A stretch of DNA of 64,000 nucleotides from Pithys albifrons albifrons (GCF_047495875.1 NC_092459.1:39792490-39856489); one strand, 5' to 3'; numbered from the stretch's first letter, positions 24,863-37,230 are shown. Numbers and translations are program-made. Notes: a model not told the origin generated them from the sequence alone.

Positions 24863-27678
24863 CGGAGGTTGTGGGGTTTTTTTAAATACTCAGTATTGCA
24901 CACCAGGAGAAAAGAAAATATGTAACTAAACTGGCACAGATGCTGGATACTCATGGTCTAGTTAAAGAGCTTTCATGAGAATAATCTACACTTCCACAAG
25001 GATCTAGATAGGTTTTATCAGATTTACATGTAGTTTTCTTGTACTGAGAATACAATCACCATAATTCAACAAAAACACAAACAGGACTGAGCATACACCC
25101 TGCAGAAAACAAACATGAGTTCTGCACTTGCAAGGTTCATAGGACAAAAATCACTATGGCAAATTTCACAAGAACATGTAGCAACCTTTTGCATTTGAAA
25201 ATGTTTCCTTTCATTCTTTAGCCTTCTTGTCAGACTCCAAGGATACTCTGGACTTGCTGCACTTTGCACTTTGTCCAGAAGCTGTTTGGTTACCAATGCC
25301 CCTCAGAAAGAGAAGACTTCTCGTGAAAATGACATACAATTTGGCTGCAGGAAGAACAGAGGCCTGAAAAGCTCTTTCCCGAACAAAGGATTTCTTAAGT
25401 GGAAGAAATTCTCTTCGTCTCGCCTGAGTGGTTGGGCTGACATCCGGGGAAAAAAGAAAATCCTATTCCCATTGTATGCTGCTGATGGAGAGCCTTGTGC
25501 AGTCTTAATTGTTCTCTGTCTGTCTGCTATCTGACACCTTATACAGAATGGTACATTTCAAGTCCTCTTCCAATTTTTGTTTTCTGACAGGGATCAAAAA
25601 TGCCTTTCAATAAATACTCTTCCACATTTAAAACCCATGGTGACCCACTTTTCAGGAAAATCAGAAAGGTCCCTTCCTCAAAATCCCATGCAGAGGCCCA
25701 CAGTTCTGACTGTCTCCCAGCCAGATTCAGAGACGTTTCCCCTTGGTTCAGTGCTTTGTGTTGTCCATGACTGGAAAGAGTCATTGGGTGGATTTTCTTC
25801 AGACATTTCTTTCTCTTGTCTTTCTTGCAGCCCATCCATTTTCCTTCAGCTTTTTATTTCATGATCTGTGCTTGTGCTCTTATCTTTCTCCTTTCTCTTC
25901 CCTATTCATGGTCTCTATCATGCAATTTCCCCTTTTTCACATGCTTTTCGCTCTTGACCGATTCCTTCGTGTATCTCACCCTTTTCTTCTGCATCTTTAT
26001 TTGCTTCCTGTTCTGCCCTTTTTCTGCAGCAGATTATTAAAAGATGTGAAACCTGCACCCACAAACCCTGTCTGATTAGGCAACCTGAAGTGAGAGCTGA
26101 TACAGTTTTTACACAAAGCCAATCTTCAACTTTACTTTCTGTGAAGTTAACAGAAACTGGGTGTATTCACCAACACTTTCTATTTAAGGGCCTGGGTATG
26201 TTATTCCCTTGCCTTTGCCTTTAAAATTTTGGTCATCACCTCTACTGCATGAAGATGCTACAGATAATAACTTTTATATTTGGGATGGGGGTTTTTTCCT
26301 TCATTTTAAATCTGTATGCTGTGTAATTAATGCTAATTTACATCACACAGGATACATCAAAACACGACTGAGAAAGAAAAGTAACTCCATGCACCTGTCC
26401 ACATCAGTCCTCAGGAAGTGATGGAGGGAACTTCTAGGCTGCACATGCTTCATTTTCACATAGACCTCCTAATGTGCTTTCCTAGCTAATCAAACACATA
26501 ACTGTGGCAGTAGATGGAGAGCAAAACTTTACTGCAAGTCACTGCGACTTTCTCCAGCTGCCATGTATTTGGCCCTCCCCCATGTCCTCTTGCATAACAA
26601 GACTTCATGCCATTGGCTTTCTCAAATTTGAGGTGAGCCACATAAAAGGACCCAATTCCTGGTGCACAAAAGGAATGGTATAATCTACAGTGTAAACTTA
26701 GAGAAAGCTGAATATCACCTTGTAAGGGTTTGAGTTATTTCAAGTTTTAGATTTGCTAAAAATTCTGTCATGTCACATATCATCTATTTCATCCTCTTTC
26801 CCAAATACTTTGCACCTGTTTAAGGCTTGGGATTGACTTCTGCAATCCTCCAGAAGAAGCAATCATTATGTTTCTGTTTCCTTTATTAGCATTTGTCTTA
26901 AAGCCACTAGCACATGTCTAGTTCTCTCTCCCTTTTTTTCAGATTGCCAGATGTCTATTTTTGGCTCCAGCAATCTGTGTTTCAGAGTGTTTGTCATGTG
27001 TCAAGTTAAGACTATAACTTGGACCATCTAAAACTGAAGAATTTGGATCCAACATTCACAAGGGAGGGCAGGAGATTTTTCAGGAGGAGGAAAGCTATCT
27101 GTCACATTCCCTGTCCCATCAATTCCCATCTTTCCTACCAACAGGCCAGTGGAAAAACTCTGTGCTGGAGGGACAAAGAAAGGAGATCCACAGGCGTCAT
27201 GCTCATATTCAATGTTTTAGCCAAGTTTGGCTTGAATACTTCAGAAGATTTGAGTCTAGATAGATCTGGCAAATCCATCTATTATACCTCACCAGCACTC
27301 TGCTCTCAGTATGAAATACAGACTGTAAGGCAGATCAGAACAAGAATTGTTGAGCAAGCAGAGTAGGAGATTCACGAGCAGACATCACTACATGGACTAC
27401 TCAATGTAGATGGACATTCTCTATGCTTTTGGTGTGTTATAGCATTATTTACTGTAAACCTCTGCATTTGAATGAACACACTAGTGTTGTTTTAACAAAT
27501 ATCTCGCAAATATCTTTCAACAAATACATGGCATATTATAAGAATTTAGATCGTCTCAGTCTCCTAATACCATCATGGTTCATATCAGAATATATCAAAC
27601 AGCACTGTGGATGTGAAGTCACATGGATGTTTTTACTCATATTACCTTCAATTAAGTTTGTACATGTTTTAGGAGTAT
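24863..27678. other. Unique non-coding sequence with a pyrimidine-rich patch
   Basis: No gene recognised. About 25780-26030 is strongly pyrimidine-rich on the + strand and contains two splice-acceptor-like ends (TTTCTTGCAG near 25830, TTTTCTGCAG near 26029). Another, CCCTTTTTTTCAG, lies near 26942. A 115-codon frame (27019-27366) follows the last one but resembles no known protein. These could belong to an unknown non-coding transcript; evidence is weak. Confidence 0.4.
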
Positions 27679-28305
27679 TGTGCTGGTTTGAAGGTGAACC
27701 AGCAGGGGAAATGAACTCACCACGAGAGAGATTATAAGTCAGAGCTAAAATTTAATAATAATATTATTATAACAACACTGACACACAAGGGAAATTGCTT
27801 TCAACTCACAATACCCCAGCAGTATAACCCAGTGTCCTGGGGCACAAACCCAAGGGGGTTTGTTTGCCCTTGTGCTGAGACCCCTGTGGCTCCCCCAAGT
27901 CCAGAGCAAAAGGAAAAGAAAAACCTGTTGGTGCAGGCGAGGGCTGTGGTCTGGGCGAGAGCGGGGATCTCCTCCTGTCGAGGTCCTGCTGCTGCTCTGG
28001 ATCCAACGAGAAGTACCCGAGGTCTTCTTACCCACCACTTATGTACCCTCAGGGAGCACCCAGTCCGTCCCCCTGGGCGGGGACTCACACAATGGGTGAT
28101 TGACTCTGGGAGCCAGGGGGTGTTGAGCTGTTGATGGTCCATTAGCAGCTCCGCCCCCTCAGGCTGGGTGTGAAGGTGATAGTGGCTCCCTGGGCAGCTG
28201 CTGCTAATGGCCCATTGTCCTTGGGGAATGAATAGAGGGGGTAGAATACACAGCTTTGATCACCCCCACACAGGGTTAGCTGGTCCCTCCTGCTGAACTA
28301 GGACA
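27679..28305 (-). mobile_element. Solo LTR of an endogenous retrovirus, probably ERVL-like
   Basis: The 627-bp element starts TGTGCTGG and ends AGGACA, the TG...CA ends of an LTR. It is flanked on both sides by the direct repeat AGTAT (27674-27678 and 28306-28310). Read on the minus strand the promoter signals fall in order: GC boxes (GGGGGCGGAG, CCCCGCCC), then a TATA-like TACATAAG (within 28038-28047), then an ATTAAA polyadenylation signal (27751-27756). There is no internal retroviral sequence next to it, so it is a solo LTR left by recombination. A 5-bp duplication fits ERVL or some class I families. Open frames inside it on both strands are by-products of its GC-rich middle. Confidence 0.88.
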
Positions 28306-29286
28306 AGTATTCAATACATGGTGAAACACATTTCATTACAAATTAACAACATAAATTTCTGCTGAAGGTCTGTGGTTTCCTATAGCACATGCTGGAGTGT
28401 GTACTATGCTGAAATACAGGCAAGCCTGCCTTCACTTAGCTAACCTTAATTAACTAGATTAAATCTAGACAGATTAAGTTTATGCCACTCAACCATGAAT
28501 CACATTATTTACCTGTAGTGGCTTTTTAGCAATACTTAGCAAAGTAAACATTTACATATGTCTATAAACATGTATGTCTGTAGGAATGTGTCTATTTCTG
28601 CATACACGTTTGTGTGTATGCATGCATGTCCATACACCATAGTAAGAATTCAAGGCTCTTTGTCTCAAGGAAAAGCTGGCATGTCTGTGTTGAACCAGTT
28701 GCAGTGCTGGTCATCAGGTTACAGGTGTATTTTTAAAGGCATGATTGGTTTTTATATTCACCTCAGCCTGGATTTTAGTTTTTATCTGTGGACTTTCTCC
28801 ATAGAGGAATGAGATAGATGTATGGGGGGAAAAAAGGTCAATTCAAAAATTGCATTCTTATAGCATTTGTGGACATTGATCAAAACTTATGGTTACATTT
28901 TTTAAAAAAAGCCATTAATTTATAATTTTTTTTCAGAAAAGGAAATGAATCTTTAGAGAAGATCACTTAACTAATCACCAGGAAAAGAAAAAAGTGAGAC
29001 TAATGCCTAGGTGTTTGGTGATTAAGAGAGAACAGAACAGACAACTGGATAGTTTCAAATAGTGCTGGACCATTTTTGCCTCCGTAAGGACTGATAGCAA
29101 TGGAGAGTCTGTGGGGCAGAATCTGGCTCATGCCAGCCCATATTTTCCCTGAATTAGCTGTCATCTTGTTGAGTCCCACCTCTCACTTCTGACACAACCA
29201 GTGTACACTCAGCAATACAAAGTGCCTACACAGCACATAGCTCTAACTGGAATAATAAACTGGAATAATAAAAGCTGAGCCTTCAG
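28306..29286. other. Unique non-coding sequence between LTR and CR1
   Basis: AT-rich sequence. Just before the CR1 tail, the 13-base unit AACTGGAATAATA is repeated twice in tandem (29245-29270). No gene recognised. Confidence 0.55.
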
Positions 29287-31900
29287 TCATAGAATTACAG
29301 AATCTTAAAGGGTTGGAATGGATCTTAATGAGCAACTAGTCCCAACACCCCATATCACAGCAAAACCTCCCACTAGACCAAGTTCCTCAGTTGGGGCATC
29401 TGCAACCTCCCTGGGCAGCCTGCTCCAGTGTCTCACCGCCCTCACAGTAATATCTAACCTAAATTTTCTCTCTTTCAATTTGTACCCATTACTCCTTATT
29501 ACTACAGTTCCTGAACAAGTGTCCCACTCCATCTTCCCTGCAGGCACCCTTCAGATACTGGGAAGACTGTTTGAGGTCTCCACACAGCCTTCTCTTCTCC
29601 AGGCTAAACAGTCCTAACTTTCTCAGCCTGTATTCATTCGGAATGTCCTCCAATACTCTTAATCAACTTCATAGGACTACTCTGGACTTAATGGGTCTCC
29701 TTTGCTCCAACAGTTCCACATCCTTCTTATGCTGAGGACACCAGAACTGTTCACAGTACTCCAGGTGGGGTCTCACAAGAGCAGATCAGAGCAGTAGAAC
29801 CACCTCCTTCAACCTGCTGGCTATGCTACTTTTGATGCAGCTCAGAACATGGTTTGCTTTCTGGGCTGCAAGTGCACACTGCAGGCTCATGGTGAGTTTT
29901 TCACCAACAGGCACCCCCAAGTCTTTCTCCACAAGGCTCCTCTGTCACTTCTCTGTCCAACCTGTAGGTGGGTCTGGGATTGCCATGATCCAGGTGTAGG
30001 ACCTTGGGGGTTTTGCTTCATGAAGTTCACACAGTCCCAGCTCTCAAGCCGGTCAGGGTCCCTTAGGATGGCATCCCTTCTTCCCTGTATGTCAATTGCA
30101 GTACACAGTTTGGTGCTGTCAGCAAACTTGCTGAGGGTGTGCTCAATTCCACTGTCCATGTCATTGACAAAGATGTTGAACAGTATTGGCTCCAGCAGTG
30201 ACTCCTGAGGGACACCACTTGTCACTGGTCTCTATGTGGATTATCAGCCATTGACCACAACTCTTTGCATGCAGCCATCCAGACAGTTATTTATCCACTG
30301 AGTGGTCTATCTATCAAATCTGTGTCTCTCCAATTTGGAGACAAAGATATAATGTGGGACAGTGTCAAACACTTTGCGTAAATCCAGGTAGAGGGTGTCA
30401 GTTGGTCTGCCCCTATCCAACAATGCAGTAGTGCCATTATAGAAGGTCACCAAACTTGTCAGTTGTGACTTTCCCTTTGTAAATCCCATGTGGGCTGTTG
30501 CCAACCACTTCTTTATTTTCAAGGAGCCTTTAGCATAGTTTCCAAGAGAATCTGCTCCATGATCTGGCCTGCCACAGAGGTGAGATTGACTGGTCTGTAG
30601 TTCCCCAAGTCTTCCACTTTCCCCTTTTTAAAAATGGAGGTTGTATTTCCCTTTTCCCAGGCACCAGGGACTTTACCTGACTGCAACGCTTTTTGAAAAA
30701 CGGTGGATTGTTGCCTAGCTTACTTCATCTGCCACGTCCCTCAGGACCTGTGGATGAATCTGATCAGGTCCTATGCACTTGTGCAGATTCAGGTTCCCTA
30801 GATGGTCTCAAATATGATCCTTTCCTACAGTAGGCTAAGGCTCTTCATTCTCCCAGTCACTACTTTTGCCTTTTTCGACTTGGGCTGTGTGGCTGGGGCA
30901 TTAGCTGTTGAAGATTGAGGCATAGCAGTCATCAAGGACCCCAGTCTCTTCTTTGTCCAGTGTAGCCAGGTCTCCCATTTCCTTCTGGAGTGGGCCAACA
31001 TTATCCCTAGTCTTTCTTTTGCTTGCAACATACCTGTAGAAGCCCTTCCTGTTATTCTTAATATTCCTGGCCAGACCCAATTCTAACTGGGCCTTGGCTT
31101 ACCTAATCTTGTCCCTAGCTTCTCATTCAATTTCCCTGCATTATTTCTCACAGACCACTTGTCCTTGTTTCCACTTTCTGAAAGCTTCTTTTTTTGTTGT
31201 GAGTTTGCTCAGCAGCTCCTTATCTATCCATGGAGGCCTCCTGGAATTTTTGCCTGATTTCCTCCTTGTTGAGATACATTGCTCCTGAGCTTGGAGGAGG
31301 TGTTCCTGGAAACTCAGCCAGCAGTCTGCCTTCCAGTCCTCTATCCCACAGAACTCTACCAAGTAGTTCCTTGAAGAGTCTGCTCTCCTGAAGTCCAGTG
31401 CAGTGAGCTTGCTGTGTGCCCTCCTCACAGCCCTTAGGATTTTGGACTCCACCACCTCATGGTCACTGCAGCCAAGGATGCCTTAGAGCACCACATTCCC
31501 CAGCACCGCCCTGTTGGTGAGCACAAGGTCCAGTATGGCACCTCTTCTTGTTGGTTCCTCAATCACTTGTGTAAAGAAGTTGTTGTTGACACATTTGAGG
31601 AAGATTGCTTGTGCCCTCCTTTGTTGTCCCTTCAACAGACACCAAGGTGATTGAAATCCCCCAAGAGGACCAGGACTTGCATGAGGCTGCTCCTATCTGC
31701 CCATAGAGGGCTTCATCCACAACATCCTCCTGATCAGGTGGCCTGTAGCAGATGCTCGCTATAATCCCCTGTCCCTGCCCTCTTAATCTTCACCCACAAG
31801 CTCTTGGTTGGCTCCTCATCCTTCCCTAGGCTGGTCATTGACATAGAGGGCTACAACCACTCCTCATCTCCCTAGCTTGTCTTTCCTAAAAAGCGTAAAA
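29287..31900 (-). mobile_element. Long 5'-truncated CR1 LINE
   Basis: About 2.6 kb of CR1 read on the complementary strand. From low to high coordinates it holds a terminal repeat (TCATAGAATTACAGAATC), the 3' UTR, the C-terminal part of ORF2, the reverse transcriptase, the linker and part of the endonuclease. The 3' tip is at 29287. The 5' end is unclear: similarity fades near 31900 and may extend to about 32010. Many frameshifts and stops show it is inactive. It is the longest CR1 in the window. Confidence 0.9.
29887..31860 (-). pseudogene. CR1 ORF2 remnant (endonuclease, linker, reverse transcriptase)
   Basis: Broken coding sequence of the CR1 ORF2 polyprotein, which normally nicks target DNA and copies the element's RNA into it. 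The pieces lie in different frames. An endonuclease stretch covers about 31460-31860. A linker at 31141-31455 includes LTALDFRRAD and RKSGKNSRRP. A reverse transcriptase part at 30307-30522 includes HMGFTKGKS and YLDLRKVFDTVPH. A second part at 29887-30225 includes [16 protein letters not shown]. The catalytic motif normally read as FADD in this LINE clade is FADS here (Ser codon at 30115-30117), so the polymerase site is destroyed as well as the frame. Identification is by recognition of conserved CR1 motifs. Confidence 0.88.
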
Positions 31901-32889
31901 GTTGGTCTACATTTTTCAGAGGGCAACTGGATTCCTAGTCACTTTGTTGCATTGCAGTGATGGTCACAAATGTAGCTTCCTCTACTCCAGTTATAGTCTC
32001 ATAACAGGCCTGACGAAGTTTTCTTACTTACAGGTTAAGTGCAATATAATTTAATGACACTCACTATAACAAATTGCTTTTCAGGCAGGTTTTCAAGATG
32101 TGCAGATTGGTAAATTACAAAAAAAAAAAAAAATCACTGTTGCATGTGGTGGTATTGTCACCTCCCTCAGCAGAAGTCTGGTCATACTTAAAAAATTAAT
32201 CTGCTCTCCTTTCCCTATGTATAATTCTTTTGCTTTATCAGAAATGAAACACAAATGCTGAGCAGGAATTATCTTTCTGGTACTATAAATGGCACTGATT
32301 TCTTATCATGCTTTCTAGGGAATGTTCATCTACTAAAGCTATCCTAAGGACAGAAAAAGTTCACAAGAATCTTCTTGCTGAGCAGAAGGACACAATGTCA
32401 ACTGCTAATAATATACTCCTTAAGGAAATGAATTCCATAGGTCTCATACAGCTTTTCAGTCTGGAAGCACATGTCATCCCATGATGTGTTGCCCACTTTG
32501 GCTTTATTTAGGTTTTTTCTTAAACCTTTGCTCCTGTAGCCATGGTTGACATCTAAATCTTCAATTTAAGTTTAGAAAATCTTCCCTGTCCCTCAAGTAT
32601 AGAAAACAGTTAAATAATTACATTAAATCACATTTTAAAGGAGATTTTGTGATTCTGGGGAGATCTTATTCATAATATCTGAAATGTGCAGCGGTCCCTG
32701 TTACACTAAAAAAAGAAACATTTTTGCCCTTACTGCTGCTACTGCTCTTGGATTTTAATCAGCATAACCAAACCAACAAAATTACTCTGATGGGACCTAC
32801 CCTGACCCAAAGAGACCAGTCTCCTTGTATGTATGGCCATTTGGCCTTTTGGCTGTTTAGCGGACAAACTAAATATTCTGTGTTCCCAG

Positions 32890-32911
32890 CTGGGAGCAGG
32901 CATGCTCCCAG
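32890..32911. other. Perfect 9-bp hairpin
   Basis: CTGGGAGCA, loop GGCA, then TGCTCCCAG. Exact complementarity over nine pairs. No function can be assigned. Confidence 0.9.
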
Positions 32912-33693
32912 ATCTCTCCTACTGGGCCAGTTCATGCCACTCCACAGTCATCACCTACCCACCAGCTGCAGTTTCCTCCCCAGAAGCACTGGGATAGGCT
33001 GTTGCCGCCTTGGCTTCTCCCAGTCCATAAGTGCTCTGCCACCCGTTAGTCATCCCCACAGTTTTCCCTGGCATGATCTGCTTCAGCAGCAAGAACAAGA
33101 GCTCTGTCTGGCAAAGGATGGAAACTACAGCAGGGTTTTCATGAGACAACTGTCAACTTATTTACAGTCTGTGTATTAGTTAATATAATTAAGGCATTGA
33201 TGCTGTAAATTAAATAGTATATAAGACATTTTGCTGGCATAAGATCTGCATAGTATTTCCCATATGCTTGCTTATGAAGCATGAAAAATGAACAAAAATA
33301 TACAAATTAGAAGTCAAGATGCTCAGAGCTGCTGAAAGGCTTTACCCATACTATAATATTTCTGTTCTGAGGAACTTCCAAGAGATTTCCATAATGGATA
33401 GCTAGGAACTTTTCTTCCTTCCTTTCCTTCCCTTTTTTTAATTGATAGCTGCCAAATTTCATAAATCCTATAATGTTCTGCACTGTAATTAGTTTGGAAG
33501 CCTGTAATTGTTTAAGTTTAAGCCAGCAGATAAAGGATGCCAAACCACTTAAGCAGAAAAGTTGTATTAATGGCTTCATATTATCGCTTGCTGATTTATT
33601 TAATCTCTTTCAATCAAATTGTGTTTTTCAAACAAAAACAAAAAAAAAAGTTGAGCGGTTATTTTTCACTGCATGGAGCAAAGGGGCAGAATG

Positions 33694-33716
33694 CACACAC
33701 ACACACACAAACACAC
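33694..33716. repeat. (CA)n microsatellite
   Basis: CA run with one AAA interruption. Confidence 0.92.
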
Positions 33717-34379
33717 TGAGATAAAAGGGCTTTTGTGGCAGAAAGGACGCTTCGATAGTCTTGAAGGTCAGTCATGATTCAGAGGAAAATATGCAGTGGG
33801 AAGTGTTACATTCAGTAATGACAGATAAAAATAATACAACATTTGGTTACAACCAAAAGACTTGCCCTTGGGTTCTTGCACTGTGATATTCCAGGACACC
33901 TTTCTCGGTGTTCAATGAAAACCAGTGCACTTGTTCTATCTATTAGAAGTACATTAATCCACACTGTTCACAGTTTTATACTGTCGATATGTCTCCCTTC
34001 ACATACAGATTGTTCCTTTGCTTTGATAGCTGGAGGAGCAAGAGTTTAGCACCAGATGTGAGGGAAGATAAAATGTCTATTGAAAAAAAAAGAGTATATG
34101 TCTGTCTTGGCATTTTTTATAAGAGTTAGAGCAAAGATCCTTTTCAAAAACAATGACAATAAAGTATTGCAGGGTTCATATGTTATTAATGGCCTATGTG
34201 TTGGTGTGCACCATTTATATGATGCTGCCATTTAGATATTCTGTTACCCTCTTATAGAAGATACTTTTACAGGAAGAATTAACAGAGGACAGCTCAAAAC
34301 CATGATATAGGAAGCAGTCTATCTAGCTCCTATTCACCTTCAAGGAAGTCAACATTGCGCATTACATATAAATTCAGCT

Positions 34380-34450
34380 CTAATTATTCTAATCAGAAAC
34401 AATTTTATTAGTTTTACTAATTATTCTAATCAGAAACAATTTTACTAGTG
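34380..34450. repeat. 37-bp tandem duplication
   Basis: The unit starting CTAATTATTCTAATCAG occurs at 34380-34416 and again from 34417. The copies differ by a single base over the first 31 positions, so the duplication is recent. Confidence 0.9.
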
Positions 34451-34510
34451 CAACTTAATTTTTTACAACAGATATTAGAGTTTGGACTTATACTTTGTAC
34501 CATAGCTTCC

Positions 34511-35100
34511 TGAATGAAGGTTTTTTGATTTGATGCCGAAAGGGTTTTTGTTCTGATTTTCACATTTTGTAGATTTTAGGAACACAGTAGTTGTAGATTT
34601 TTAGAGAGTTAATATTTCTAACAGTTTAAGTTTAATGCCTTTCTATCACTACCCCTGTCCCAGAACAGGGAGCTCAAATTCCTTTAGTTAATTAATCTTG
34701 TTTAGACTCCTTTCCAAGGTAAAGAGCTGAAGGATATCAGAAGGCCTACAGAATGAAACATAAACATAGGTCAGAGTGACCCAAAAGCCAGAATTGGATG
34801 AGCTCCAAGAGACCTTTGTGTGCCTGAGGAAGAAGAGCTGATGAAGACAGAGGGTCCTAACGACCCCAGACCCAATTCCAGGGGGTCGGACCAGGGGTGG
34901 GACTGGGGCTGGACTGAGAAATGTGTAAAGCAATGATTGGAGAGATCTTATTATAAAAGCCATGGAAACAAGAACTAAGACACATGCATGTCATCCTGTA
35001 TTCCTGTGGGCTGTAGGCCCTGTGTTATTAAAGGACCTTTACTTTTTATCTTACCCTACACTAACGTGGCTCGAAGTCCTGTTTTTGGGGGGAAGGGTCA
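34511..35100 (+). mobile_element. Probable LTR of an endogenous retrovirus
   Basis: LTR-like block on the + strand. It has a TATA box (TTATAAAAG at 34951-34959), then ATTAAA about 75 bases later (35027-35032), then a T/G-rich U5-like stretch ending GGAAGGGTCA at 35100. The GGGGTCGGACCAGGGG segment upstream fits a retroviral U3. The 5' end is uncertain; TGAATGAAGG at 34511 is the best candidate start, flanked by TTCC against TTCA on the other side. No internal viral sequence is present. The right end and signals are more certain than the left end. Confidence 0.58.
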
Positions 35101-35236
35101 TTCACGGCATCAGATTCCAGTGCAATTTAACCCTATCTCTGAAATTGAAAGATATAGGAGTAATTTCATTGATACTAGATTACTTTCTACACTTAAATTC
35201 ATCATATTCTGAATATCCTTGTTGGATCAAGGCCTC

Positions 35237-35617
35237 TGTAAGACAGAAGTTAAAGTAAACAATATTCGGAAGAGAGAAAGGACTTCACAAAACAAGCTTA
35301 TGAAGTTTATTGTGAAGATCTTTTATTACACAGACCACATGTTTTATATAGGGTTAGAACTACACCTTATTGGCTAAAAAGAGTTTCACCCCCCCATGCT
35401 AAGACCTTTAATTGTATAAAACCCATATCTCACAAGTCCAGTGTTTGTAGTAACTTATCCTGACTGTTTCCACGCACCTGCAGAGTTCTGTGGGAACCTA
35501 CTATGTGAATCCCTGGCGGGTAACCTCCGCCCTACCAGCCAGCAGCAGCTGAGCTCCTTGCTGCTTCTGGCTAATAGCCGTGTCACAGGGTTTGTGCAGG
35601 CTAGCTTCAGCCTTACA
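35237..35617 (-). mobile_element. Probable compact solo LTR of an endogenous retrovirus
   Basis: The 381-bp block is bounded by TGTAAG at 35237 and CTTACA ending at 35617, giving LTR-type inverted ends. On the minus strand the order of signals is CCAAT (about 35368-35375), TATA (CTATATAAAAC, 35342-35352), two AATAAA signals (35322-35327 and 35306-35311), then the TTACA end. The short distance from TATA to polyadenylation signal implies a short R region. No clean target duplication was found, so it may be old or the ends slightly off. It lies 136 bases from the preceding LTR, on the opposite strand. Confidence 0.65.
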
Positions 35618-36889
35618 GGACCTTATATAGATCTGAATTGCTCACTTGTGATTTTACTGTACCAACAAGAAGTTATACTAAAAATTTTAAATAAATAACT
35701 CACAAGGAGATGATGCTACTTCTATTGAATACAGCAAGAATGATACTCTGGATTTACTTTTTGAGGGTGGTCAATGACACTCATTGAAGGAAACACAGTC
35801 CCTGATTTGCTACCAAAACTAAAGGAACATTTCCTTTTAATGACAGCTCATGAGGTTTTAACACTTGTTTTCATCTTGTGCCAAAGTGAAAATAAAATCT
35901 TTCTAAAATTTTCATATGAAGGGAATAATGTTGAAGGTGACCTTTTTGACAGGAGTTTGGAGACAGGAGAGTGACTCTTAAATTCTGCCAAATATTTTGG
36001 CATTTACTGAAACAAAGATACACTATGTAGCTTTTTTCTTCCATAGGAAATTAAATAAAACTTAGAAAAGCAGAGGCATCACCTGCTACATGCCATTTGT
36101 AGGATCTCCAACTTAGCCACATACATAAGCACAGACTTTTAAATTAGATTACTTTTAATGCTTAAATGCTTTGTTAATATGGTTTTCTGATTTGAAGCCA
36201 AAATAGACAGACTAAATTTACTGTGATTTTGAGGGTTTCTGTTTCAAATTCAAAATATTGTTGGGATTTGGAGGGTGAGTATTTTAAACTGAACCATCAC
36301 TCCAAGCCTGGTGAGTAGGCAAGCACTGGCAAATATGGAAAATAAAAACATTCCATGAAACAATTATTTTCTGATAGTCATTTGTTTCATAAAGTAGTAT
36401 TCAGGTGTTGCATAAAAATAGTAGTAGTAATATATGTTAGTTAACAACCAATAGTAACTCTTTGTTATAACTTATTATTTATGTGAGCCTTAAAATATGT
36501 TCAATAGGGGGAAAAAGGAGAAAAAAAAAATCAATGGTACTTGCATATGAAAACAAGTTTGAAAATGAAAAAAGCTATTTCTTTACATCATGTAAACTGA
36601 TTTAAAAAAAAACTGAAGAAAAAATAGATATTATTTCAGATTTCTGATGTTTAAGACAAATATTTTTCTCTTTTGCCCATCTGACATTTATAATCAGTAC
36701 ACTCCTGTATACTGATAAAATGTGATTTCCTCTTCTAAATTTCTATACTACAACTCTTTGTCCATGAAAAAAAATTAGATATCAGTGTCCTTGGTACAAT
36801 GCATTACTGTACATCTTGATAGTAGAAGTATTAAAGCTTTTAATTTTAATGACTCAAGACTTATACAATGTTAAATTCTTACCAAAAAG
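35618..36889. other. Unique non-coding sequence, nothing recognised
   Basis: Very AT-rich sequence with A-rich patches near 36520-36545. No gene or repeat family recognised. Confidence 0.5.
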
Positions 36890-37230
36890 GTGACTTAAAG
36901 ACTGATACACAGAGCTTGCATAAGGCCTTCTGCCGCGGTAGAATCTTGTCCTTTATAAAAAGGTACATAAGGTTGGATTTCACACATGCAATTAGATAGA
37001 GCTTGGCAAACTATACCATATTGCTGACAGGAAGCAAAGCATTAAGTACATGTTACACAACATTTAATTTATTGCATGATATAGATGCAATAGAGAAACA
37101 ATTTAATTAGCTGGTATAAAAAGATAAAAGGGACAGATGCAATATAACAGCACATCAGGAGGTTTCAATAGGCTCTGTAAATATTTTTGATATCTAATCA
37201 TAAAGAGAGAGTAATCTGCTGAGGAACAAG
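36890..37230. promoter_or_regulatory. Candidate conserved non-coding element
   Basis: Non-repetitive AT-rich block with a homeodomain-like TTAATTAG (37103-37110), ATGCAAT words and several TTTAAT/ATTTAAT cores. The texture resembles developmental enhancers. Inference only. Confidence 0.22.

Larger units (their letters stand above)
31901..34379. other. Unique non-coding sequence
   Basis: No recognised gene. A 151-codon frame (32724-33179, +) begins with a leucine run but matches no family I know, and the local sequence is moderately GC-rich, so it is not called. A short hairpin at 32890-32911 and a CA run at 33694-33716 are listed separately. Confidence 0.45.

Noticed and set aside
27745..28142. 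Several overlapping open frames of 66-113 codons on both strands
   Set aside because: They lie in the GC-rich middle of the solo LTR and resemble no viral or host protein.
32724..33179. 151-codon plus-strand frame starting with a leucine run
   Set aside because: The leucine run resembles a signal peptide only superficially; no family recognised, no splice context, and an overlapping antisense frame is also open.
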